Below the pieces are notes generated by a model. That model was not told the DNA's origin and made no database searches. It saw only the letters and a list, made by a program, of their open reading frames with translations. Shown here piece after piece: positions 25,426 through 36,897 of a DNA stretch of 64,000 bases (within the stretch, counting starts at the first letter, position 1; each line of letters opens with the position of its first letter). The position numbers were made by a program, and so were the translations under genes. Source of the stretch: Prochlorococcus sp. MIT 1341 (lineage in GTDB: Bacteria > Cyanobacteriota > Cyanobacteriia > PCC-6307 > Cyanobiaceae); NCBI RefSeq assembly GCF_034092415.1, contig NZ_CP139304.1, positions 1,844,001-1,908,000 of the forward strand, in the 5' to 3' direction.

Positions 25426-26730
25426 TTATTTGATGTATTCCTTTAGGACTCCATTACGGTTTGGATGACGTAGCTTGCGGAGAGCTTTGGCTTCTATTTG
25501 CCTTATTCGCTCCCTTGTAACGTCGAAAATTTGCCCAATCTCTTCAAGTGTTTTCATCCTGCCATCATCTAGACCATATCTGAGACGAAGAACGTCTCTC
25601 TCTCGAGGACTAAGGGTCGCTAGAACTCCCTCTAGATCTTCACGTAATAGATTTTTTGCAACATCTTGGTCAGGATTTTCTATATCAGCCTCAATAAAGT
25701 CTCCCAATCGAGAGTCTTCTTCTTTGCCAATGGGAGTTTCAAGGGATATAGGTAATTGAGCGCTTTTCGCTATGAAGCGCAGCTTCTCAATTGTCATTTC
25801 CATACTTTCTGCTATTTCCTCTTCTGTTGGTTTACGCCCAAATTCTTGACTTAGTACTTTGGTGGTTTTTTTGATTCTGGAAATAGTTTCGTAGAGATGA
25901 ACAGGAAGCCGAATAGTTCTACTTTGATCAGCTATTGCTCTTGTGATAGCTTGTCGAATCCACCATGTGGCGTAGGTAGAGAACTTATAGCCTTTTTCAT
26001 GGTCAAATTTTTCAGCAGCACGAATTAGACCAAGACTTCCCTCTTGGATCAGGTCCTGAAATGAGAGGCCTCGATTCATATATTTTTTTGCTATTGATAC
26101 AACCAATCGAAGGTTTGATTGCACCATCTTTTCTTTTGCCCGTCGCCCGAGCATTAGTCTTCGACGGAATTTCACAAGAGTCATATTCTCAAGGACTGCC
26201 CATTCCTTAGTCGTTGGAAAGTGACCATTGTCACTTTCGAATTGAGCTGCAACTTCTTCTAAGTGAAGGAGATCTGCAATTTTTCGGGCAAGTTCAATTT
26301 CTTCGTCTGGACGAAGCAGTCGTATACGACCAATCTCTTGTAGGTAAACCCTTATTGAATCTTCTGTATATACGCCTTTTGGACCAATCCGTATACTTGC
26401 CAAAGCTCTTGCTCTAGCCTCTTTGCTGATCGAAGAAATATCATTAACCTCGGCATCATCAAGGCCTTTTGGACTCATATCTGTTTCTGAAGCGGCAAGT
26501 AGTTGATCCGCCTGATCATCAAGGCTCTGAGTAGAAGTTTCTAGCTTAGAATCAACCTTCGCTTTAGCAGTGGCAACTTTTGACTTTTTAGAAGATTTGC
26601 TTTTAGCGGTTGATTTTTTAGCTTTCTTTGAAGTCGCCTTTGCTTTACTTGTTAAAGGCAAGACATCTTCTTTTTTTGTGGCTTTAGGCTGGGCCTTTTT
26701 AGTTTCTAGTTTGGTTACGGCAGGACTCAT
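25426..26730 (-). CDS. sigA: Principal RNA polymerase sigma factor
   Basis: Group 1 sigma-70 factor, 434 residues from ATG 26730 (MSPAVTKLE); an upstream ATG at 26802 would add 24 unlikely residues. Region 1.2 is [16 protein letters not shown], region 2 contains [20 protein letters not shown] and [14 protein letters not shown], and region 4.2 is [18 protein letters not shown]. Residues ~8-60 are an unusual Lys/Ala/Ser/Thr-rich tail with repeated KK and SK pairs replacing the acidic region 1.1 of other bacteria. It is divergent from priA. Confidence 0.95.
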   Translation of the reverse strand: MSPAVTKLETKKAQPKATKKEDVLPLTSKAKATSKKAKKSTAKSKSSKKSKVATAKAKVDSKLETSTQSLDDQADQLLAASETDMSPKGLDDAEVNDISSISKEARARALASIRIGPKGVYTEDSIRVYLQEIGRIRLLRPDEEIELARKIADLLHLEEVAAQFESDNGHFPTTKEWAVLENMTLVKFRRRLMLGRRAKEKMVQSNLRLVVSIAKKYMNRGLSFQDLIQEGSLGLIRAAEKFDHEKGYKFSTYATWWIRQAITRAIADQSRTIRLPVHLYETISRIKKTTKVLSQEFGRKPTEEEIAESMEMTIEKLRFIAKSAQLPISLETPIGKEEDSRLGDFIEADIENPDQDVAKNLLREDLEGVLATLSPRERDVLRLRYGLDDGRMKTLEEIGQIFDVTRERIRQIEAKALRKLRHPNRNGVLKEYIK

Positions 26731-27095
26731 GGCAAACGACGCGAAAAAAAAATGATTAGGAGGATTACTTCTCTGCAAGGTATGCAAAGGAAGGCATATC
26801 AAACTAAATACCTAAAACTCCTTGGTAATAAAAAGATGATTCAACAGATCACTGATGACATTTTCGTCATGCAGTTGATTTTGAAGACCTTTTTAGGATG
26901 GATTGATGATGGTATTCAGCTGATAAAAAGTATCCGTAGATCGTTGCATGGTTGTCAGGGGCTTTCTCAGACCGGTCAATCGTTTGGGGCAATAACCCCA
27001 TTGATAGATCTTCGCGTCTTCCCTCTGGGCGGAAGTGTGCTTCATTCCGACTGCAACCTTTTGGTTGCCCAACAAACTCATGTTAAAAAAAACTT
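26731..27095. other. Divergent region between sigA and priA
   Basis: 365 bases holding hairpins GCAACC/GGTTGC (27054-27069) and ATGAC/GTCAT near 26855-26870. A plus-strand frame of 115 codons (26752-27099) spans nearly all of it and overlaps priA by GTGA; its composition does not look like a conserved protein, so I do not call it. Expected to contain the sigA leader and both promoters. Confidence 0.5.
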
Positions 27096-29390
27096 GTGAC
27101 CTCGGCAACTGACCTTTTCCAATCTTCATGCTCATCTTCCATTGAGGTAGATGTTTGGCTTGAGGCAGGCAGAGAGGGGCGTTGTTTTACTTATATAGAT
27201 TCGCGCCCTTTTGGGGTTGGTTTGGGTGATTTGGTCCTAGTTCGCCTGCGGGGACGATTAATGAAGGGATTGGTTGTCGCAAAGAGAGCTTCCTCTCCTT
27301 CAAACTTGCTCAGTAAAAAATCTTTCAAAGATAAAGCCGATCGGCTTTATAAGCCTATTGAAGGATTGATTCAATCTGCTGCAGTTGACCCTCTATGGCG
27401 AGAGTGGTTGGAATCCAGAGCAGCCTGCTGTTATACCAGTCAATTTCGCATGCTTAAGGCAGCATTGCCCCCTGGTTGGTTGGGGCAGAGTTCAGGATCG
27501 CAATTGCTTCCCCTTAAATATTTTTGGATTCAATTGGAGCTTGGGTTCGATAAATCAGTTGGCCTCCCAAGGCGGCAATTAGATTTGAGAAATACTTTGC
27601 TTCAAAGAGGTGGAGGAGCCTGGCAAAAAGATCTAGCCAGTGAAGGATATAGTTTAGGCCTTGTTAATAGTCTTATTAGGAAGGGTTTAGTAAGCCGAGA
27701 GAAACGTGAGCTTAAGGAAGAAGAATGCTTGGAGGGTGTGGTTAAGTTTAAAAAATCTTTAGAACCAGCTCAAGAGCTAAATTCTGAACAGGCTAAAGCT
27801 GTTGAAATTTACAAGTCCCAATCTGCGGGGGAGGCGATGTTGCTTTGGGGCGTAACTGGCTCAGGGAAAACCGAGGTTTATTTGCAATTAGCAGAAAGAG
27901 AGTTGGTTGCAGGAAATCATTGTTTGATTTTGACACCTGAGATTGGATTGATACCTCAGTTGGTTGATCGCTTTAGAAAAAGATTTGGACCAGTTGTATG
28001 GGAATATCACAGCGCATGTTCCGAAAAAGAAAGAGTATCAACCTGGCGTAAAGGACTGAACGCCGAAGATCCAATAGTTGTTGTTGGAACTCGATCAGCA
28101 GTTTTTTTGCCTTTAGTTCCGCTCGGCTTAATTGTCGTAGATGAGGAACATGACAGTTCATATAAGCAAGAGTCACCAATGCCTTGCTATCACGCAAGGG
28201 ACTTGGCTTTAGATAGAGCTCAACGAGTTGGAGCGAAAGTGGTAATGGGTACTGCTACGCCTTCTTTAGTTACCTGGAAAAACTTGGCCCCTCGAGGGCA
28301 AATAGCTTTGGCAAGACTAAATAATCGAATTGAGAACCGTCCTTTACCTACTGTTCATTTAATTGACATGAGGCAGGAATTAGCTGAAGGACATCGATTG
28401 CTTGTTAGCCGTGCCTTAATCAGTCGATTAGCTGAGTTGCCGGAGAAAAAAGAACAAGCTGTGATCCTTGTGCCGAGAAGAGGCTATAGCAGTTTTTTGA
28501 GTTGTAGAAGTTGTGGTGAGGTTGTTCAATGCCCGCACTGTGATATTGCTTTAACGGTGCACAAAAAAAAGGATGGGTTCCAATGGTTGCGTTGTCATTG
28601 GTGTGATTATCGAAGCAATATCTGTTCGACTTGCAGTTTTTGTGGCTCAAGTGCTTTTAAGCCTTTTGGCGCTGGGACTCAGCGCGTAATGGAACATCTT
28701 GCTCAAGAGTTGGAAGGGGTAACTTTTTTGCGTTTTGACAGAGACTCCATACGCGGTCGAGATGGACACCGCCAAATTTTGGAGCGCTTTGCGAATGGAG
28801 AAGCTGATGTTTTAGTTGGGACTCAGATGCTTTCTAAAGGTATGGATTTGCCAAAAGTCACTTTGGCCGCAGTTTTAGCGGCGGATGGGCTCCTTCATCG
28901 TCCTGACTTGCAAGCCAGTGAACAGGCCCTTCAGACCTTGATGCAATTAGCTGGTAGAGCTGGCAGAGGTGAGAACCCTGGAAAGGTTTTTGTGCAAACA
29001 TATTGCCCTGATCATCCTGTGATTAGACATTTAGTTGACGGTCAATATGAAGAGTTTTTAGAAAAGGAATCAATCCTGCGCAAAAGCGCTGGATTGATTC
29101 CCTATAGCAGAGCGTGCCTGTTAAGGCTGGCAGGAGAATCTGCATCATTAACCGCAACAGCTGCAGCCACAATTGCAGAATTGATAAGGCCAATGTCTGA
29201 ATCACTGGGATGGACTTTGATTGGCCCAGCCCCATCAATGGTGGCAAGAGTAGCTGGACGAAGTAGATGGCAGTTATTACTTCATGGGCCTGAAGAAAGT
29301 TCTTTGCCTCTACCTACGGGAACTCAACTTTGGGATGCTTTGCCAAAAGGAGTGACTTTGGCTGTGGATCCAGATCCCATTCACCTTTGA
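27096..29390 (+). CDS. priA: Primosomal replication helicase PriA
   Basis: Restarts stalled replication forks. 764 residues from GTG 27096. The helicase core holds Walker A GVTGSGKTEVYL near residue 250, DEEH in VVDEEHDSSYKQE, and GTATPS. The zinc-binding region near residue 470 has paired cysteines (CRSCGEVVQCPHC, CHWCDY, CSTCSFC). LAGRAGRGENPG is the motif VI equivalent. The N-terminal 3'-DNA-end-binding domain is present. Divergent from sigA. Confidence 0.96.
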   Translation: MTSATDLFQSSCSSSIEVDVWLEAGREGRCFTYIDSRPFGVGLGDLVLVRLRGRLMKGLVVAKRASSPSNLLSKKSFKDKADRLYKPIEGLIQSAAVDPLWREWLESRAACCYTSQFRMLKAALPPGWLGQSSGSQLLPLKYFWIQLELGFDKSVGLPRRQLDLRNTLLQRGGGAWQKDLASEGYSLGLVNSLIRKGLVSREKRELKEEECLEGVVKFKKSLEPAQELNSEQAKAVEIYKSQSAGEAMLLWGVTGSGKTEVYLQLAERELVAGNHCLILTPEIGLIPQLVDRFRKRFGPVVWEYHSACSEKERVSTWRKGLNAEDPIVVVGTRSAVFLPLVPLGLIVVDEEHDSSYKQESPMPCYHARDLALDRAQRVGAKVVMGTATPSLVTWKNLAPRGQIALARLNNRIENRPLPTVHLIDMRQELAEGHRLLVSRALISRLAELPEKKEQAVILVPRRGYSSFLSCRSCGEVVQCPHCDIALTVHKKKDGFQWLRCHWCDYRSNICSTCSFCGSSAFKPFGAGTQRVMEHLAQELEGVTFLRFDRDSIRGRDGHRQILERFANGEADVLVGTQMLSKGMDLPKVTLAAVLAADGLLHRPDLQASEQALQTLMQLAGRAGRGENPGKVFVQTYCPDHPVIRHLVDGQYEEFLEKESILRKSAGLIPYSRACLLRLAGESASLTATAAATIAELIRPMSESLGWTLIGPAPSMVARVAGRSRWQLLLHGPEESSLPLPTGTQLWDALPKGVTLAVDPDPIHL

Positions 29391-29418
29391 ATAAGGCTTG
29401 ATTCCAGCACACTTTTAA

Positions 29419-29619
29419 TTAAGAGGGTTGTTTAGTAGAACGATTTTTCACCTGAAGGCATTGATTTTGAAGAGTCAAGGAAAGAGAAGGTAAAACAATT
29501 AGAGTAATTGACCTCATGCTTGGCAGGAACGACTCCCAACCTGAAAATATAAATGATATTTTTTCCACAGCATCTAGATTTGATTCTAGATCCTCACTTT
29601 CTTTATTGAAGGTTTTCAT
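29419..29619 (-). CDS. Doubtful small hypothetical protein
   Basis: 66 residues from an ATG at 29619 with an acidic N-terminus and a hydrophobic stretch (SITLIVLPSLSLTL) near the C-terminus. No ribosome-binding site is evident and I recognise no family. It lies in the priA to 30027 gap; another frame on the plus strand at 29701-29901 is weaker still. Confidence 0.25.
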   Translation of the reverse strand: MKTFNKESEDLESNLDAVEKISFIFSGWESFLPSMRSITLIVLPSLSLTLQNQCLQVKNRSTKQPS

Positions 29620-30026
29620 TCTGTAATACGACCTTTTGAATGGGAAAGGCCTTATTTGTTAGGCCTGACTTCTGAATGTTGAGACTTTTGCGAAAGATTA
29701 ATGAAATTGATTAAAGCCTTATTGCGCTCTAATAAGTTTATTTTTGCATCAAAACTAACTTTAGCTAGTAAGTCAATCTCTCTTCTTCGTATTACCTGTA
29801 AATGTTTCTTGAGGCAAGATATTGGCTTTTTTTATCCTAAAAAGGGGGAATCATTAGATGTTTACCTTGAGAGTCTTTTCAATTATTACTTCGTTATGTG
29901 AAGAGTGTATTGAATCCATGAATTAAATATACCAAGAACGTAGATGATTCACATTTTTACTTACTTCTCAAAAGAGTTGTATTTGATTTGGACTTGTAAT
30001 ATTCCTTAGGGAGATGTCTTTTCTCA
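29620..30026. other. Intergenic region after priA
   Basis: Over 400 bases of low-information AT-rich sequence separating priA from the argB operon. A 66-codon plus-strand frame (29701-29901) has no ribosome site and poor composition. Nothing else supportable. Confidence 0.45.
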
Positions 30027-30500
30027 TTAACTAAGTAAAAAAGTGAGAAAGAAGAGAACGGAGAAGACAATAATTGCAAATCCAATTTGAAGACCTTTAG
30101 TTGGACCTGTTGGGGGCAAGTTAATAGGGGCAGGCTTAAGTTTCCTCCTTTGAGAAACAAATGAAGCAGGACTTTTAGTGATAGCGCTAACCCCAAGGGT
30201 TGGCATTTCTATTGACCAGTTAGAAGGCCTTTCTAGGCTAGGTGCTTCTAATACTGAAAGTAAGCTCTTGGCTTTAACTTTTAGATCTATGTTTTTGCAT
30301 TTAGAAAGGATGCGGCAAGTATCAATTGCTTTCTGATCTTTACCTTGCCCCATCCAAGAAGTGATCATGAGCATTCTGAGATTTGTGCTCTGCTCTTCTG
30401 ATAAATCTTTGTTTTCAAGAAGTTTTTCAAGAATCCAGAGACTTTGTGAATAGTCTCCACGGGCAATAGCCTCTTCAGCTCTCGCCTGGCTGACTTCCAT
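30027..30500 (-). CDS. Membrane-anchored helical-repeat (TPR-like) protein
   Basis: 157 residues from ATG 30500, three bases after the argB stop, so clearly in the argB operon. The first ~90 residues are paired helices in TPR style (RAEEAIARGDYSQSLWILEKLL and following). A Pro-rich linker leads to one C-terminal membrane segment (~137-157, FAIIVFSVLFFLTFLLS) with no cytoplasmic tail, a tail-anchor topology. Function unknown; a scaffold role is possible. Confidence 0.75.
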   Translation of the reverse strand: MEVSQARAEEAIARGDYSQSLWILEKLLENKDLSEEQSTNLRMLMITSWMGQGKDQKAIDTCRILSKCKNIDLKVKAKSLLSVLEAPSLERPSNWSIEMPTLGVSAITKSPASFVSQRRKLKPAPINLPPTGPTKGLQIGFAIIVFSVLFFLTFLLS

Positions 30501-30503
30501 CAA

Positions 30504-31400
30504 TCACCCTCGCCCAAAGACCATGGTTCCAATTCCTTCGTTAGTAAACACCTCTAAAAGGAGTGCATGGGGAACTCTCCCATCGATGATGTGAGCGGCT
30601 GAAACGCCTTGTGCTAAGGCTCTTATGCAGCATTCTGTTTTTGGAGTCATTCCCCCTGTGACTATCCCTTGATGGATAAGATTTCGAGCTTCGGAAAGGG
30701 GCAATTGGCGTATCAAGGTTGATGGGTCGTTGGGATCTTTAAGTATTCCAGGGGTGTCTGTTAGCAGAATGAGCTTTTCGGCTTCTAGAGAAGCAGCGAG
30801 CTCGCCGGCAACAGTATCTGCATTGATGTTGTAAGACTGTCCGTCGACGTTTGCCGCCACACTTGAAATTACTGGTATATACCCTTTCTCAAGGAGTGGC
30901 TTAAGTATTGATGGATTTACCTTTGCGACATCACCTACAAATCCATGGCTGCCATTACCCCATGGTCTTGCTTCGATTAAACATCCATCGCATCCACTAA
31001 GGCCTACAGATGGCGCACCTAGCTTGTTTAAACCATTAACAATTTGTTTGTTGACTCGACCAACTAGAACCATTTCAACTACATCCATCGTTTGAGAATC
31101 TGTGACTCTCAGCCCATCACGGAACTCAGCGGATATTTTCAGCCGTTCAAGCCATTGATTGATTTCTGGTCCTCCACCATGAACTACAACAGGTTGCACT
31201 CCAACGCTTGAAAGAAGGGCAAGATCGCGAAATACGGCCTCTTTAAGAGCATCATTGGCCATTGCTGAGCCGCCATATTTAATAACGATGCGTCGTCCAG
31301 CGAAGCGTTGGATATATGGCAATGCCTCACTTAAAACAGATACTCTGAGAGATTCATCTCCTGAGTTCTTTGAGGATGATTGCTTGTTGAAAATCTCCAC
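30504..31400 (-). CDS. argB: Acetylglutamate kinase
   Basis: Second step of arginine synthesis, feedback-regulated and controlled by PII in cyanobacteria. 298 residues; [10 protein letters not shown] near residue 38, [35 protein letters not shown] and [14 protein letters not shown] are all present. The N-terminal extension of ~30 residues includes the helix found in arginine-sensitive hexameric enzymes. It sits between DUF2854 (17 bases upstream) and a membrane protein gene (3 bases downstream) in one operon. Confidence 0.96.
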   Translation of the reverse strand: MEIFNKQSSSKNSGDESLRVSVLSEALPYIQRFAGRRIVIKYGGSAMANDALKEAVFRDLALLSSVGVQPVVVHGGGPEINQWLERLKISAEFRDGLRVTDSQTMDVVEMVLVGRVNKQIVNGLNKLGAPSVGLSGCDGCLIEARPWGNGSHGFVGDVAKVNPSILKPLLEKGYIPVISSVAANVDGQSYNINADTVAGELAASLEAEKLILLTDTPGILKDPNDPSTLIRQLPLSEARNLIHQGIVTGGMTPKTECCIRALAQGVSAAHIIDGRVPHALLLEVFTNEGIGTMVFGRG

Positions 31401-31417
31401 AGCCCTTTCCCTTTGAT

Positions 31418-31990
31418 TTACTCGGATGCATGCTCGTCTTGAGCATTTATTTTGCTTTGAATTGGAAGTAGCATTAGATCAAGTAGGCCTTCATCTTTGC
31501 AAAGTAATTCTGCCTGAAGCCCCTTTGCAAAAAAACGACTTAAGCGATCTTTCTTTTCCTCCCAACGCTCTAGAGCAACTCCACCAATTTCAAACCTTAA
31601 GCGAACTCCATAACCCTTACCTGTGTCTAGTTCTTCAATCTCAAGAAGTTTAGGAGGCTTATCGTTGTCCCACAGTTTCAGAACTTGCAGGGATGATTCA
31701 AGATGGGTTTTTTGTCCATAGCGCCATCTGGTCACATCCCCAACAAGCTTCTTAAGCTCCGGAGGACCTGCGTTTTGGAGGTCAGTTAGGTCTTTAGAAG
31801 TCGGAATTTTTTTAGCAGGTGGTAGCTCGGATGTTTTTAATGCAAGCCCCCCTAGGAAGATGGGGAATCCATAGAAAAGTGTCGGCACACTTAGGTTCGC
31901 CGCACCTGTGCCATAGGCCACTGCACCGATCACTGTCAAGAATGCGCCAGTTACGGTAATAACGTTGGCAGGTGAAAATAGTTCTTTCAT
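31418..31990 (-). CDS. DUF2854 membrane protein
   Basis: 190 residues, a family found in cyanobacteria and chloroplasts. Two N-terminal hydrophobic segments ([20 protein letters not shown] and [18 protein letters not shown]) form a hairpin in the membrane, followed by a ~130-residue soluble domain rich in charged residues ([19 protein letters not shown]). First gene of the operon leading into argB. Function unknown, but the restriction to oxygenic phototrophs suggests a thylakoid-related role. Confidence 0.88.
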   Translation of the reverse strand: MKELFSPANVITVTGAFLTVIGAVAYGTGAANLSVPTLFYGFPIFLGGLALKTSELPPAKKIPTSKDLTDLQNAGPPELKKLVGDVTRWRYGQKTHLESSLQVLKLWDNDKPPKLLEIEELDTGKGYGVRLRFEIGGVALERWEEKKDRLSRFFAKGLQAELLCKDEGLLDLMLLPIQSKINAQDEHASE

Positions 31991-32044
31991 GTCAAGTATT
32001 CTGGCTTTAAGCAGGACAGGTTGGGGAGCCTAGATCGAATTTCT

Positions 32045-32254
32045 ATGTCTAAAGGTGTTGCTGATTCAAGTAATTTTATCGAGTTGATTGATCGACTTGA
32101 GCAGGATAGAGCTTGGTTGCTTGAACAAATTGATAGTGGAAGATGGCCAGAGTTACGGTTGGACCTTGCCGCTTTGGAGAGGGAGTTGGGTCAGATCCTT
32201 GTAAAGGTTGCTCAGAAGCTTGAAGATAGGAAGGATCTCAAGAAAGATTCTTAA
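32045..32254 (+). CDS. Small conserved hypothetical protein
   Basis: 69 residues from ATG 32045; a start at 32021 is less likely. It is highly helical and charged: FIELIDRLEQDRAWLLEQID then LRLDLAALERELGQILVKVAQKL, possibly a two-helix coiled coil. Its last 4 bases overlap the convergent ssb gene. Divergent from DUF2854. No family recognised beyond similar short picocyanobacterial proteins. Confidence 0.7.
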   Translation: MSKGVADSSNFIELIDRLEQDRAWLLEQIDSGRWPELRLDLAALERELGQILVKVAQKLEDRKDLKKDS

Positions 32255-32706
32255 AAGGGAATGTCATCAGTATCTGGAATTAAAGGTGAGCTATTCCAAT
32301 TTGTTGAATCTTCTTTAGGGGCTTGTTCATTTGCATTTGGATCTTGCTTAGGAGTGCTTATGGCTTGGGGTTTTGAAACGGCTTTTTTTCCCTTATCCCT
32401 TTCCCCTCCTATGGGGTGGAACTTTGAGAGGGTAAATTCAGCAGATTTTTCTTTTGTTCCATCTTGGCGAGAGACTGTGTTCATCCTTAACCGGCCTTCT
32501 ACTAGAAGACGATTTCCAATGCTGACTCTGCTTTGCAGTTCTTGTGCCAGATTCCCCCACCCAACAACCTTAATAGTCCCTGGAAGATCATCTGCCCTAA
32601 GCCCATCAAATTGCACTTTCATTTCGGCAATTGGAGTTTGATTGTTTTGCGTGTATCTAGTTGTGGGAGCTTCTATAACCTCAACCTCAAGCAAGCAGTG
32701 GTTCAT
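32251..32706 (-). CDS. ssb: Single-stranded DNA-binding protein
   Basis: 151 residues. An N-terminal OB fold (TTRYTQNNQTPIAEMKVQFDG, VVGWGNLAQELQ, GNRLLVEGRLRMNTV) is followed by a Pro/Gln-rich linker and the acidic tip DTDDIPF, which recruits repair and replication proteins. The GxxR-type tetramer surface is weakly conserved, so this is the shorter, divergent SSB found in cyanobacteria. Divergent from cobK with 29 bases between start codons. Confidence 0.93.
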   Translation of the reverse strand: MNHCLLEVEVIEAPTTRYTQNNQTPIAEMKVQFDGLRADDLPGTIKVVGWGNLAQELQSRVSIGNRLLVEGRLRMNTVSRQDGTKEKSAEFTLSKFHPIGGERDKGKKAVSKPQAISTPKQDPNANEQAPKEDSTNWNSSPLIPDTDDIPF

Positions 32707-32735
32707 TTCTTTGTTCTGAATTGAGGCCCATCTTG

Positions 32736-33536
32736 ATGCAGACTCGCAAGAATTACCACCAAAGTTTATGGTTGCTGTCTGGGACTGGTGATGGACCTCT
32801 TCTTGCTGAAACTTTGATTAATGATGGGTGGAATGTCAGTGTAAGTGTGGTTTCAAAAAGCGCTGGCTTGGCTTATTTGGGAATTCCTTTAGAAAATCTG
32901 TGGATAGGTCCTCTTAATGGTGTTCAAGAGATTAAAAATGTAATCCAAGAAACCTATTCCTGTGAACAAAGGTTTGATTGGGTGATTGATGCGACCCATC
33001 CTTTTGCAACAGTTATTAGTAATAACGTTTTTAAGGCTTGCGATGAGCTTGGGCAGCCTTTGCTGGGCTATACCCGTCCTTTTGAACAAATCAATAGAGC
33101 AAATTTAATTAATAGTCCTTTAGAGCTTGCTAAGAAAGATCTACTAGGGTCAAGATTTTTATTTGCAATTGGCGCAAGACATCTTCAAAAGGCTGTTAAA
33201 GCTGCACACGAAGCAGGTGCGAAGGTTTTTGCGCGGGTAATGCCTTCACAAGACAGTTTAAGGAATGCTTTAGCAAGTGATTTGGAAGGGGGACAACTGG
33301 CTGTTGTTAGACCTTTGCAAGGACAATCTTTAGGTGGGATAGAAGTCGCTTTATGTAGGAGATGGGAAATAACCTCAATCCTTTGTCGTCAATCTGGAGG
33401 AGTTACGGAAAAGCTATGGCATAAAGTTGCTAAAGAAATAGGGTTGGATCTTTGGCTTATTGCTCGACCGCCTTTGCCTAAGGGGATGCAGGTTGTTTGC
33501 TCTGCACAGGCTCTATTGCACCGAATAGGGGGTTGA
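32736..33536 (+). CDS. cobK: Precorrin-6x reductase
   Basis: Reduces precorrin-6x in cobalamin synthesis. 266 residues from ATG 32736, with a GAGG Shine-Dalgarno nine bases upstream; a TTG at 32721 is alternative. Signature segments: WLLSGTGDGPLLAETL, VIDATHPFATVISNN, ARHLQKAVKAAHEAGAKVFARVMP and VCRRSGGVTEK-type ILCRQSGGVTEK. cobO at 52213 is the other corrin gene in this window. cutA follows after 47 bases. Confidence 0.92.
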   Translation: MQTRKNYHQSLWLLSGTGDGPLLAETLINDGWNVSVSVVSKSAGLAYLGIPLENLWIGPLNGVQEIKNVIQETYSCEQRFDWVIDATHPFATVISNNVFKACDELGQPLLGYTRPFEQINRANLINSPLELAKKDLLGSRFLFAIGARHLQKAVKAAHEAGAKVFARVMPSQDSLRNALASDLEGGQLAVVRPLQGQSLGGIEVALCRRWEITSILCRQSGGVTEKLWHKVAKEIGLDLWLIARPPLPKGMQVVCSAQALLHRIGG

Positions 33537-33583
33537 GAATACCTTCCTAAAGTGAATTGATTATTCCCTTTTCTGTATACAAC

Positions 33584-33919
33584 ATGTTAGTACCTGAAAT
33601 TAACTCTGAATTGATTTTAGTTATTACTACCGAAGTAGATATTGAGCATGCAAAGATCCTCGCTGAAAAGATATTAAAAAGACAGCTTGCTGCGTGTATA
33701 AGCTTTCAAAGCATTCAATCACAGTATTGGTGGAGGAATTCCTTGAAAACGAGTGACGAGATTCAGCTCCTTATAAAGACTAAAAGGAATCTTTTGGAGA
33801 AGTTACATGCTTTAGTCAAAGAGATACATACCTATGATACGCCTGAGTTTATTTTTCTTAAGGTTTCTTCGGATATTTCATATGAGAATTGGATACTAGA
33901 TAGTGTTATTAAAGCTTGA
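33584..33919 (+). CDS. cutA: CutA1 divalent-ion tolerance protein
   Basis: Small trimeric protein linked to copper tolerance in some bacteria. 111 residues from ATG 33584 (MLVPEINS). Family markers: LVITTEVDIEHAKILAEKIL, AACISFQSIQSQYWW, DEIQLLIKTKRN and HTYDTPEFIFLKV. The frame is open nine codons upstream but homologues begin near this ATG. Convergent with the PfkB kinase gene, eight bases apart. Confidence 0.93.
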   Translation: MLVPEINSELILVITTEVDIEHAKILAEKILKRQLAACISFQSIQSQYWWRNSLKTSDEIQLLIKTKRNLLEKLHALVKEIHTYDTPEFIFLKVSSDISYENWILDSVIKA

Positions 33920-33927
33920 TCATAGAT

Positions 33928-34944
33928 TTACTTTATTTTGTTGTATCTTCTTAAAAGTTCTTTCAAAGAGGTCTGTGATCTGGACCCTAGTTGAGTAACT
34001 ATTCTTCCAGCACAAATTGAACCAATTTCCCCACATTCTTGGAGAGGTTTCCCTTGAGTGTATGCATAAAGAAAACCTCCTGCGTAAAGATCGCCAGCGC
34101 CTGTTGTGTCAATAAGCTTTCCTATTTTAAATGCGGATATTTCATAGAGGTTCTCTCCTTCTAGAACTATAGAGCCAGCTTCCCCGCGAGTTACTATGGC
34201 TATATTGCAACATTTTTTCAATTCTTTTATTGCACTTTCAATATTAGAAGATTTAAATAAGGAAGTTATTTCGTCCTCATTGGCAAAGAGAATGTCTATG
34301 TGATTGTTTACTAACTCTAAAAAACTTTCACGATGTCTATGTACGCAGAATGAATCAGATAAAGATAGGGCAACATGGCCTCCTGACTCTTGACTTGTTT
34401 TTGCAGCAGCAATAAATGCTCTTTTGGCTGCATCATTGTCCCATAAATATCCTTCGAGATAAACAACTTTTGAATCTTTAATTATGGACAAGTCAAGATC
34501 TTCTGGTTCTAACTGAACTGAAACACCAAGGTGAGTGCACATAGTTCGTTGTGCGTCAGGTGTAACTAGTATTAAGCAACGGGCTGTCCCTGGTCCTTTT
34601 CTGGAGAAAGGAGTCTCAAAGTTGGCCCCAACAGATCGAATATCATGTAGGAAGATTTTACCGAGTTGATCATCTCTTACTCGGCCAATAAAACTTGATT
34701 TTCCGCCAAGAATTGCTATTCCCGCTATTGTGTTAGCTGCGGAGCCTCCTGAAGTTTCAATTCCTGGACCAGATTCTTGGTAAAGTTTTTGTGCTTCGAC
34801 TTCATCAACCAAAGTCATGCTTCCTTTGATGAGGTTATGAGTCTCAAGGAAATTATCTGTTGTTTGAACTAGAACATCAACAATTGCATTTCCTATTCCT
34901 ACTACGTCAAGTGGTCTGTCCATAAACTCTGAGTTCTTTAGCAT
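33928..34944 (-). CDS. PfkB family sugar/adenosine kinase
   Basis: 338 residues of the ribokinase fold, often annotated adenosine kinase in cyanobacteria. GGSAANTIAG near residue 65 and the anion hole DTTGAGDLYAGGFLYAY near residue 285 are clear; the catalytic Asp is in the latter. The segment VVGIGNAIVDVLV near the N-terminus is typical of the group that includes adenosine kinase. The substrate cannot be settled from sequence alone. Confidence 0.88.
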   Translation of the reverse strand: MLKNSEFMDRPLDVVGIGNAIVDVLVQTTDNFLETHNLIKGSMTLVDEVEAQKLYQESGPGIETSGGSAANTIAGIAILGGKSSFIGRVRDDQLGKIFLHDIRSVGANFETPFSRKGPGTARCLILVTPDAQRTMCTHLGVSVQLEPEDLDLSIIKDSKVVYLEGYLWDNDAAKRAFIAAAKTSQESGGHVALSLSDSFCVHRHRESFLELVNNHIDILFANEDEITSLFKSSNIESAIKELKKCCNIAIVTRGEAGSIVLEGENLYEISAFKIGKLIDTTGAGDLYAGGFLYAYTQGKPLQECGEIGSICAGRIVTQLGSRSQTSLKELLRRYNKIK

Positions 34945-35007
34945 TTAATTAATTTGCGCTTCTATAAATGTAGTGAAATTGTTTCAAACACTCTACTTGG
35001 GTTCCTT

Positions 35008-36850
<1,843 letters not shown>

Positions 36851-36897
36851 TTTTTAAAAGCAATTATTGACAACTTTAGGACTGTAATAACCATTGA

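Noticed and set aside
29701-29901. 66-codon plus-strand frame
   Set aside because: No ribosome site, AT-biased composition and no recognisable protein features.
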